NCBI GenBank assembly: GCA_905178155.1
Contig: CAJINV010000001.1
Location: 796,637-860,636 of the forward strand
From: Amoebophrya sp. A120
Lineage: Eukaryota; Sar; Dinophyceae; Syndiniales; Amoebophryaceae
DNA length: 64,000 nt
Direction: 5' to 3'
The notes under the pieces were generated by a model. That model saw nothing but the letters and a program-made list of their open reading frames with translations. It was not told the DNA's origin and did no database searches. A program made the translations under genes and the position numbers. This document shows, one piece after another, positions 56,201 to 64,000 of this stretch (within the stretch, counting starts at the first letter, position 1; every line of letters begins with the position of its first letter).

Positions 56201-59200
56201 GGCAGCTTGCTGCTCCTCCTTCATCTTCTCTGCAGAAGTTTTGTCTGCGTCGTTCTTCTTGCTTTCCGTTTGTATCTTGTCCTCCTTCTTTTTCGACATA
56301 TCGTTATCGTCCTTCTTTTCTGCAACCTCCGAGACCACCACGCCCACGTCTTTCTCGGGACCCGCTTCGAGGAGCTCGCCGGCCGGACCCTTGTCGTCGT
56401 CACTTTTGCGTGAAGTAGAAGCACTCGCAGCCGGCTCCGCGCTGTCCTCGTCGTCTTGGTCCTCGTCCGCAGTGTGATCGTAGTCCTCCGAATCCGATCC
56501 CTCGGGATGTGCGTGGTCGTCGGCCCCTGCCGGCCACTGGAAGTCGTCGGGGTAGATTGCCTGCACCGGGGTGTCCATCGTGACGTTCGGCATGCACCGG
56601 TCCATGTAATTGTAAATAAACGTCGTCGCCGTCCACTTCGTCCCGCGGATAATCTCCTTCCCTATGGATTGCAAATATGTCTGGGTCTAGAACAGTGAAA
56701 CTTGTCATGCTAATTCTGGATTGTGAAAAAATCTGTGTTGCATGATTACCAGAGGTTGTCCTTTTTTGGCCAATTTTTTTCGAAGAAGTTTCTGATGCAC
56801 AATAGGCACGAGAAAGATCTCGCGGAATCTGTCATGCTATGTCCTGCACACCAGACCTCATGAGTCATGGAAAACCTGCATGACAAGTCTCTGCTTTTTC
56901 CAGACCCAGACCTATTTGCGCTTGATATTCCCCTCGTGCTCGCTAATCGGATTGATCTTCGCGTTTTTGTCGCAGCTCCACCACACCGCCAAACGGCCCC
57001 GCTTGGGAATCACCTGGAGAACGAAGGTGGTACAACTGATAGCTTTGTTTTTGACTTCCAGGAGCCAGCTAGTGCCATTCACTTGTACCTCTGTAGTACA
57101 CGACCTTAACGCAGCATAATTCCTCAGCACAGCTGCCACATGCGAACATTTTGTCAATAGCTACGACGATGGCAACACTCTTCTATCTATTGTGAATTTA
57201 AAGTTAATACCTCTTTCCCAAGTTTCGGAAAATCGGTTGCGCCGCCCTCTTCAACGTCGGTCATGAACAAGTGCAGTATGGAAGTGCCAGAATCGAAATT
57301 GACAAAATCGAAATGATTTGTCATGCATAAAATGGATTCGAGTTCGAACCCAGTTTCTAAGTGGCGCATGACAAATTCTGGTAGTGCTGCCCAAATCCAG
57401 TGCGTAATGCTGTTTAGGCAAAGAAGGCTGATTCTCTCATGCTGCTTTAGCAGCTCGAAATCTAACCCCAAACAGACTCACAATCGGCCTCACTTGCCTG
57501 CTCTGCAACACACGTATTTCGGGTCATGCATTTTATGCATCACAAATTTGTCGATTTTGTCAAATTCGATCCTGACAGTTCCATATGCAGGGTGGCGATC
57601 AGGTTGTTGGGTTTCCCCGGGACCACGTACTTGTTCCACCAGTCCGTGTGAATCGGGTGCCCGTTACCCGGAGAATACTGCCGAACACGGGTGGTGCCTG
57701 TAGTAGGATTTGTGGTTTATCGTCCTTACGTCATAATTTTTTTGCTCTTTGAATCTGATCTTGATCCCTTGCAACTACAGCACCGATGTGCGATGCTAGG
57801 TCAGAACAAGCACCGTATCAAAAAGCGATGCAAATTCATCACATCGTGTCAAGTTGAACTAGTACCCGGCATGTGATTGTCCAAGTCCAGCAGTGCGTGT
57901 TTTCGCAGCTCCACTTTGCGCAGCAGCGGGTGCGCGGTGACTTCCAGCTCCGTGACGCGGCCCGTGACCGACCCCCCGTGCGAGACGTCGAGCGCCGGCG
58001 TGGCTGCCTGCATGATGGCGTCCATCTCCGCATCGGAGGCAAAGTTGTCGATGTAGAACACCCGGGCGTCCTCGTCCAGCACCACTTTCCCCTTTTCGGC
58101 GGCGGCATTCGCCTCTTGCTTCGCTTGCTCCACTTCGTCCCGCCCCACGTACAGCGGGCCGTTCTGGTACTTCTGCCCCAGGGGCCAGCCCTGGGCGCGG
58201 ACCCCGTCGATTTCGAGTAATTCGTCCGATTTCCTCTTCATGTTCGCCTCGTTCTTCTCCCGCTTCTGCATCTCGCGCCGGTTGCAGTGTAGAGAGGAAA
58301 ACGATTTTTTTGCTATCATCTTTTCGTTTTGGTGTCAGTATCTATTTTGCCGCGATCATACTAGTTCAAGGACGGCTCTGGTGGTTGCGGTATGATTTTT
58401 GTGGAACAAACGCAAGCGCTTTGATTACTCTTCACACATCTGCACCATCAATTAGAGGCAAACTGCTGAATTCCTATTCTAATCCAAGATGCAAAAAGAA
58501 CTACACCGTTGCTTCTTGATAACAATATCCTGGTCACGGTTTGTATCTTGTGGCCGTTCATTTCGTCCGTGTAGGCCTGCACGCGCTTTTCGTAGGTGCG
58601 CAGGGACTGCGCCGCGATTCCGTAGACTCCCTCGTTGTAGGTGTAGAATTTGCCGTTGCGCTCGGGGTGCGCAAAGAAATCGAACCGCACCATCGGAATG
58701 TTCCCCATTTCCGCCGGATGGAAAGCCATGTACAGCTCCGCAACTTTCGTAATTATCTCCTCAAACTTGGCCCGCGGGTTCTCATCCAAGCCGCCCCAGT
58801 TGTTCGCCAGCACGGTCCACAGCTCCGGGTTGTTGATGCCAAACGTTCCGTTTTTGTGCAAGCAGTTGTCGAACTCGTTGCCCTCGATGCTAATCCAAAA
58901 ACCCAAAATCTGCAGTTGATGTTGATCGATCATGAGAAATGCAGGGAACAAGCATGAAGCATGTTGACGAAATTTTGAAAATGATTTTTGGATGCAACAA
59001 TCGCGATCAATCTCTCGAAATCGAGACATGAAGCAAAACGGCGAAAAAATGAAATTTCTGTTGGGCATATTAAACTACTTTAAGAAGTATACCTCTCTGC
59101 ACATCACGTTAACGCGGATCTCTAGCGGCGACGTTTCCACCGACAGAACCTGTCTCGGGGTCCAGGTGACGGGCGGCATGCTGCCGACGGGAACTTTCTC

Positions 59201-60553
59201 TTCGACAAACCACCGCGCCTTTCGTGTCACTTGATTCCATACGGTCTTTTGCATGTACCTTCAACATTTGTACGCAATCAGAATCACATTCATCTGTGAA
59301 GACCCACTTCGATACTACACATGAAGATGACTAAAAATCAGAAAACTCACACAAAGATGTTCTGCTTTTTTCTGATTGAATCCATTGTCTTTATTGTACT
59401 CGTGGTAGTGCGGGATGTGTTCCGAGAGGAGGTAGGATAGCACTTGGTTCCGGGATGTGAAGAATTCGTCCTTGTTTAGGTAGAAGGCGAACGTGCGGTA
59501 GCCAAAATCCAATTTCTCCAGTTCCTCCTCGCTCGGTTTCTTTGCGTTGATCCGGGCCTCGTGGTCGAAGTACTTGCGGATCTCAAATTTGTTCCACAAA
59601 ATCTGGATCCACACCACGCCGATGGAATTCGTCCCGTCCGACGGCTTCAGGATTATCCCGTCCGGGTGCTGTTCCATGAATTTCGTCTTCGTTACCTCGT
59701 CCAGCATCGCCAGAAAGTGATCCGTGGTGTTCGCTTTCGACCGGTCCTTCTGCAGGTAGATGGGCTGCCCGTTCAGAATGTTGGTGGCCAAATCCTGAAA
59801 CAAACCGCGTTCAAACCCGTCCTCTATCGGGCCTTTCAGAAACTCCTGCTGGTTTACGCCAAACTTGCGTAAAACCTGATCGACAAAAGTTAGTCAAGTC
59901 GTGTCGCATATTTTCATGATACTGTGTGCGAGTGCGAAACAATCATAGAATTATGTACTTGAAACGGCGACGGGGCAAATACGTAGTCACGTCAGCAATA
60001 CACACGAAGATTGCGACTCAACAGCAGAAAGGTCGTGTGTGCGACCATGTTAAAGATCCAACCACAGGACAGCTTCCGCTGTATATTATCAACTGCATCT
60101 GTATACCGGTTTCTGGCTGGCTTTCCGCGTGAGCGCTTCCAAGATGTGGTATTTTTCCCGGTGCAGTTCGTCATCGAGTGCCATGGTGTCGGCGTAATCC
60201 TCGTACGACTGCACGCACATGTCAAAGTTGTCCTGCTCCTTCCACGTTTCGTTGATAAACCACCCCTCCAACCCGCGTCGCAGCCACGCGTCAATCTCGG
60301 CGACGCGGCTGTTGTGTTCCGCCCGAAACTGGTCTTTTTCGGCTTGGCACGTGTGTTTCCCGCACATCTGCCGCTCCTTTCGCCGGTCTTGCACCTTCTG
60401 TTTAGTGCTATCCGGGTACATCTCCCGGCTCATCACCATCGCGTTTGCGGTGGACAATATGTTACCACCTGGAAGATGCTGGTGCCCACCGGAGAAGAGC
60501 GCGGACGCCGCGAGCGCGGAGAGCGGCGTCGCTAGTCGGCAGCTGGTGCGCAT
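53209..60553 (-). CDS. Secreted ATP-grasp-like + prolyl 4-hydroxylase protein with acidic tail, about 16 exons
   Basis: About 1,250 residues. Well-supported exons: 60107-60553, 59351-59875, 59093-59245, 58538-58909, 57866-58265, 57586-57697, 57211-57276, 56928-57013, 56008-56662, 55597-55722, 55379-55432, 54903-55140; then about 54356-54530, 53925-54010, 53694-53770 and 53209-53370 with less certain borders. A signal peptide (MRTSCRLATPLSALAASALF) is followed by an ATP-grasp-like region (DGIILKPSDGTNSIGVVWI; RWFVEEKVPVG; MVRFDFFAHPERNGKFYTYN). Next comes a 2-oxoglutarate/Fe(II) prolyl 4-hydroxylase domain: VFYIDNFASDAEMDAIM, HPIHTDWWNKYVVPG with the metal ligands His and Asp, LFMTDVEEGGATDFPKLG, INPISEHEG with the distal His, and GTKW with the 2-oxoglutarate-binding Lys. 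All catalytic residues are present. The tail is Asp/Glu/Lys/His-rich. Joining of the two domains across the 58266-58537 intron is in phase but has only moderate support. Confidence 0.68.
53371..53693. mobile_element. Introner, family B
   Basis: 323 bp. GTATCGTAAGGAAAAATCCC on the left and TTTTTCCTTCTGATAC on the right, with matching G-rich and C-rich blocks inside; CGC at both borders. Excision joins H-H-D-S-A-A-D-S in the acidic tail. Confidence 0.88.
53772..53889. mobile_element. Short introner-like insertion
   Basis: About 118 bp. TACTTGTGCAAAAATGAATA on the left and TATTCATTTTTGCATTGCAA on the right form the repeat. Borders are not exact; it separates two Asp/His-rich exons of the hydroxylase tail. 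Confidence 0.6.
55141..55378. mobile_element. Introner, family G
   Basis: 238 bp. TATGGCGTTCTCAATCATTA on the left, TTTGAGAGCTCCATA on the right; GAGG near both borders. Excision joins G-H-S-S-L-E-S-S in frame. Confidence 0.88.
55433..55596. mobile_element. Introner, family F
   Basis: 164 bp. TATGCACTTTGCAAAAGCAT on the left, GATACTTTTGCACTGCATA on the right; CCTC at both borders. Excision joins D-I-S-E-E-S-G-D. Only 54 bp of exon separate it from the family G element. Confidence 0.9.
55723..56007. mobile_element. Introner, family C
   Basis: 285 bp. TATCATGTGCAAAAAAGTTC with CCGCCC on the left, GGGTGGGAGCGTTTGTGACC and AGAATA on the right. Excision joins K-K-R-R-A-H-M-Q in frame. Its ends resemble the RAD1 element at 21634-21893. 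Confidence 0.78.
56663..56927. mobile_element. Introner, family A, opposite orientation
   Basis: 265 bp. TATGGATTGCAAATATGTCT on the left, AGACCTATTTGCGCTTGATA on the right, TTCCC at both borders. Its internal sequence matches the reverse complement of the element at 34339, so family A inserts both ways round relative to the host gene. Excision joins E-H-E-G-K-E-I-I in the hydroxylase domain. Confidence 0.9.
57277..57585. mobile_element. Introner, family E
   Basis: 309 bp. TATGGAAGTGCCAGAATCG then AAATTGACAAAATCG on the left, CGATTTTGTCAAATTCGAT and CAGTTCCATA on the right, TGCAG at both borders. Excision joins I-A-T-L-H-L-F-M in frame between the HxD motif and the EGG motif of the hydroxylase. 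Confidence 0.93.
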
Positions 60554-61494
60554 TGTTTTAGATTTTCTCGTCGGAAACGAGGATGGTGACCTCCTGGTGA
60601 AAAAGAGTTTTCCGTCTGATGACCCCGCGTCGCTCGCGGAAGCTGTGGGTTTGATCGGGCGCTTGTTACGGACAACAGCCGACGTGCTGCAGCTTGACGG
60701 ATGTGTCGCCCTGTCCAGCAGCATGACAAAGCAATGCGCCGTGTGTCACACGAGTCGCAATATGCCAGTCGCACCAGCAGCGCCGGGCGGGTGAATAGAA
60801 CTGCAGCAAAGAGAAAACCGAAAGATCTTCGCCCGGAAACAAAAAAATGGCGACAGACGTGCAGGAGAGACGATGGACAATCTTGGGCTCGTCAGCGCAC
60901 TTTCTCTAGTACGCTATGGTGTGCTGATGGTTCTTGAAGCTTCTCGGTATCTACTGACTGTGTGTAGATTGTCCTATACAAACAGACTACACTCGTGGAT
61001 TTCTGTCACTTAATGGTTTCTCTCACGCGGCTACTTTCTCTCACTGATTCTCCTCTTCTAAGTTGTATTACGGATGTTGTACAATAACAATAAATTGAAG
61101 ATCATCATGGCACGGGAGTGTCGATCTGGATGGCAGTCCGCTGACGTAATTATACAGGTGCTACAGGCCTTCCGCCTCCGCGGAGCAAAATGGGACCCAT
61201 CAATTCTTTCCCTATCTTTACTGGCTCCACACCTTCTTCTGAACACAGAACAACACTCACAGCTTGCTCACACTAAAGTAGCAGCAACCACTCCAGCCTT
61301 CCCAGGAGCTTCTTCCTTTTTTGGTTTTGAACGCGAAGGCACTACTTCTAAAAGAGACGATCCACTAAACCGCACATCTCCGTGAGTTTTATGATGTCAA
61401 TCTTGCAGGAGGTTTGTTGTAGTCAAACCACACCTGCCACGACCCGGTGCTAGGATTTTGACATGGCAGATTCAACTGACTCTCCACGACCAGC
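60554..61494. other. Intergenic
   Basis: Holds the promoter side of the hydroxylase gene and the 3' UTR of eS27. A plus frame at 61107-61385 (MARECRSGWQSADVIIQVLQ) is possible but unsupported. Confidence 0.4.
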
Positions 61495-62057
61495 TTAGTC
61501 GTTTTTCTTGCGGAAGGAGCAGCCCTCGGACAGGCGAGCCAAACCCCCGGTCGGCTTGCACAAGACCACGTTGCAGTTGTTGCACAACACAACGGTCTGA
61601 GCGTGGCTGTAGACGGTGGTGATCTGGAGGCAACCTGTTGTTTAAGTTTTTGTCAAACGGTTAGATTTGTGCAATTAAAAAACTTCTCCTCTCTCGCGAG
61701 CCTCCTCCTTACTACTACCTTTATTGCCACAAAGAGCAAAGCATTTGCACAGCCACACACAAACCCACATTTCAGAAAGAGAGGCTGAGGATGCAAACGA
61801 AATTTAGAAACGTGCATGAGCATCCAAATCCTAATATCGAAAGCAAAAGCATGCAGGAGGACGGTGGAAAATAATAAACTGAAATCACAACCAGAAGAGG
61901 TGCATGGAAAGGAAAATGTCAGCAATTAATTCTGTCCGTATATTATACCTGGGCATTTCACGTCCATGAAGAAGGAGTTCGGGGTCTGCACCAATTTCTT
62001 CAGCTTGTGGAGCTTCTTCTCCTCAGCCGGGAGCGGGTTCAGAAGATCGATATCCAT
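61495..62057 (-). CDS. RPS27: Ribosomal protein eS27
   Basis: 82 residues from exons 61949-62057 and 61495-61634 with one canonical GT/AG intron. A small-subunit ribosomal protein with a four-cysteine zinc ribbon. It matches the family throughout: [37 protein letters not shown] across the junction, [18 protein letters not shown] and [20 protein letters not shown] ending KND. All four zinc cysteines are present (CPGC and CNNC). The length is normal (usual 82-86). No introner. Confidence 0.96.
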
Positions 62058-62768
62058 CTTGTTGGAGGGTTTGGAGTAGTGCCTTACTACAAAAAATGTG
62101 CGTTCGCGCGGTTCCCTGGAAAAGAGTTGAGGAGTGTGAGAAAGATACTGATTTAGATGAGAAATGGTACATCGGATGTGGAAACTCATTTAACGTAAGA
62201 TCTCGTACAGAAAATTTAGGTTTTATATGCGTTGTTCTCCTCTTGATCGTCGTATTTCCTTCGTTTATTTCAGGATCCTCTTCACGACCTCGATCGGTGA
62301 TCAGATCAAACACACGCAGATCTTTCATACTTTTCATGAGATGAATTGCCACATTTCGTACGACGTTCAAGGTACTTCTAGAGCGGCAGATCACTTTGCG
62401 CTTTGATCTTTAAATTTCAAATGCTCGTCTGGATCAAAAAATTGGCGACCACAGCTTGATGGCATGAGAGCATATACATTCCGATTTCGTTTCAATGCTG
62501 CGGTTTCGAAAATCAAGATTGGCTATCTTCATCTTGGCTTTTGAGAAGGAAGTTTTCCAAGTTTTGATCTGTTGTTCGCCGTGATTTAGATTTTTTCCAC
62601 TGGCACTATGCAAGTACTTTACTTTGATCCTTCTTATTGAGCATGAGCAACGACCACCGGCAGGCCACATCTTCTAAAAAAGCAAGGTCCAGTCTTTGAA
62701 ACGACAATGAGTTCTATCTAAACCTCGAAAGAGAGGAGGAGGAGGACCTTATTCCGGATCATATTTCA
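62058..62768. other. Intergenic
   Basis: Five-prime flank of eS27 and 3' flank of the HAD gene. A minus frame around 62220-62394 (VVRNVAIHLMKSMKDLRVFD) is mildly protein-like without further support. Confidence 0.4.
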
Positions 62769-63407
62769 TTATTTCACAGCCCCAAACATTGCTAGAGCCT
62801 TCTCAACATCTGCGTCTGTCAAGCCTGTTGCTTTCTCGATCTTTAAAAACCGCGCTTCCAAAGCTTCGTCCGCAAACTTCAAATCCGCATCGTCCACGAT
62901 GACGACAAAATCCCTTCCCAAATCAACCCGATTCGCCGCGAGCCACGCCTCGATCTCTCCCGGCCGGCTGAGCACGTTCCCGCCACTGTGAATCGGAGTA
63001 ACGTCAGCGATCTTTAAACTGAACTGTTCCAACGCTTTCCTCACGCAGTTCAGCGAGCCCGGTTTTTCGCGCCACGTCGACGTGAGGACGATCTCGACTC
63101 TTTGGTGCTGCACAGAAGTTGTAGGTGCTCCCGTACTAGACGTACGCGTTCTTTTTCCACAGCGCGCCGCATCAATATCATCTAAACGCACGATCTTCGC
63201 CAATCTTTCCAGATGTGTCGCGAGCAACTCCTTTCCTTCCAAAACTGGCCAGGACTCCTGGAGGTTTTCGTCCCGATGGATCAGTTCTGCCGCCGTGGCG
63301 CCGACTGGCAAGTGGTTCTCTCCCAGTGGGTGTAGCACGCCGTCCACATCCAGAAAGAGGATACTGCGGGGCGAAGACATGGAAGCATCTTTAATATCCG
63401 CGCTCAT
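62769..63407 (-). CDS. HAD-superfamily hydrolase, SAK-repair type, single exon
   Basis: 212 residues from ATG 63407, no intron. HAD enzymes use an Asp nucleophile to hydrolyse phosphates. Motif I is ILFLDVDGVLHPLG (DxDG, residues about 17-30), motif II is VEIVLTSTWREKPGS, and motif IV is FVVIVDDADLKFAD. The layout without a large cap and the TSTWR motif match the HAD domain described in Swiss Army Knife RNA-repair proteins. An insert near residue 85 is Thr/Ser/Arg-rich. Substrate unknown; RNA end processing is a guess from the subfamily. Confidence 0.82.
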   Translation of the reverse strand: MSADIKDASMSSPRSILFLDVDGVLHPLGENHLPVGATAAELIHRDENLQESWPVLEGKELLATHLERLAKIVRLDDIDAARCGKRTRTSSTGAPTTSVQHQRVEIVLTSTWREKPGSLNCVRKALEQFSLKIADVTPIHSGGNVLSRPGEIEAWLAANRVDLGRDFVVIVDDADLKFADEALEARFLKIEKATGLTDADVEKALAMFGAVK

Positions 63408-63757
63408 CAGAGAGTGTAGTTTAGACAGGACGACTCTCGTCCGCTATTAAAAGGTAATGTACGCTGCAAGGCAAGGTACTTAGAAGACACCGAAATCGCC
63501 GTCCCGACCCCATATTCGGGAGTAAGTAAATCTAAGAGACGGCCCAAAGAGAGAACAAATGCTGTATCTTCAGATTTTGATATTCCAAGCACTGCTGCAG
63601 AGCGCACTACAGTTGTCTGTCCGGGCATTCGACCTGCACCTGGAACTCAGTTTCAAAAAACCAATGTCAGTAGTACACAGTTCCACTTGTGTGTCCTAGT
63701 CTTACTTACAGTGGAAATTAACTGCCGTTGGTTCGATGCTGCTTTTCTGTGCCAATT
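63408..63757. other. Intergenic
   Basis: Short spacer, the 5' flank of the HAD gene. No element recognised. Confidence 0.5.
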
Positions 63758-64000
63758 CTACGCTCGATTTTCTGCCAGCAGAGGCTCTCTCGCAACGTCT
63801 TCTGCCGCTTCGTCCTCCCCAGCGTCTGTTTTCCTCCCCGCCCGGATTTTCGCAGATTCCTCCGTTCGTTCCGGGTTCGGCAGCGGCAGTAACTTCAGGT
63901 AGTAAACCGCAATGTGCTGCAAGACGTACAGCACGAAACACGCGACAAAAGCCGCGGTAATTTCGCGAACCACCGACTTCGCTGTTTCGGACGGTGGCCA
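63758..64000 (-). CDS. C-terminus of a membrane protein (5' part outside window)
   Basis: The last 80 residues of a protein entering from the right edge: one transmembrane helix (ITAAFVACFVLYVLQHIAVY) followed by a charged cytoplasmic-type tail (NPERTEESAKIRAGRKTDAG) ending LLAENRA. Family not recognisable from this part. Confidence 0.6.
   Translation of the reverse strand, partial: WPPSETAKSVVREITAAFVACFVLYVLQHIAVYYLKLLPLPNPERTEESAKIRAGRKTDAGEDEAAEDVAREPLLAENRA

Noticed and set aside
61107-61385. Plus-strand frame starting MARECRSGWQ
   Set aside because: It overlaps the 3' flank of eS27, has no recognised domain and no supporting splice or start context.

Overview
The window looks like nuclear DNA of a parasitic syndinian dinoflagellate close to Amoebophrya. 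This is inferred from three things seen together: densely packed intron-rich genes almost all on one strand, eukaryotic housekeeping genes (RNA polymerase subunit RPB8, ribosomal protein eS27, a Rad1-type checkpoint clamp), and very many intronic insertions with terminal inverted repeats, flanked by short target-site duplications and bounded by mostly non-GT/AG junctions. Introner elements and non-canonical introns are known from Amoebophrya; the assignment here is by resemblance only. No prokaryotic operon, CRISPR array, tRNA or rRNA was found.

Layout, all on the minus strand unless stated, so read from the right end leftwards: a C-terminal membrane-protein fragment (63758-64000), a HAD-type phosphatase (62769-63407), eS27 (61495-62057), a large secreted ATP-grasp-like plus prolyl-4-hydroxylase protein with a long acidic tail (53209-60553), an EF-hand membrane or secreted protein (50715-51689), a three-exon acidic protein (49812-50620), a small charged protein (48215-48493), a possible plus-strand gene (47687-48131), a six-exon leucine-rich-repeat protein (45219-47280), three small proteins (43120-44466), a giant LRR/helical-repeat/PH-like protein (34169-42819), a cytochrome b561-type protein (31886-33044), a giant secretory-pathway protein ending in an FkbM-like methyltransferase (23080-31075), Rad1 (20188-22460), a polytopic membrane protein (17982-19418), RPB8 (16505-17132), two CCCH zinc-finger proteins (9413-15732 and 4481-8325) and a nucleoside-hydrolase-like protein cut by the left edge (164-1233). 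Between genes the DNA is AT-rich with no convincing content.

The most notable feature is the intron population. At least 28 insertions of about 120-560 bp fall into seven or more sequence families with unrelated terminal repeats. They share a layout: ends that read TAT...ATA, inverted repeats of about 15-30 bp, 3-5 bp duplications of the host exon, and an internal TTTGTCATGC-like motif. Removing the element plus one duplication copy restores the reading frame wherever I checked. Ordinary GT/AG introns coexist in the same genes, and some small genes (RPB8, eS27, the six-exon LRR gene) have only ordinary ones. One intron holds a separate 1.08-kb insertion made of back-to-back palindromes and a 12-bp tandem repeat, flanked by a 42-bp direct repeat, and one introner carries a nested 278-bp insertion with a 16-bp duplication.

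Exon boundaries were worked out by hand from reading frame, GT/AG signals and duplications. Where a boundary is unresolved the entry says so.
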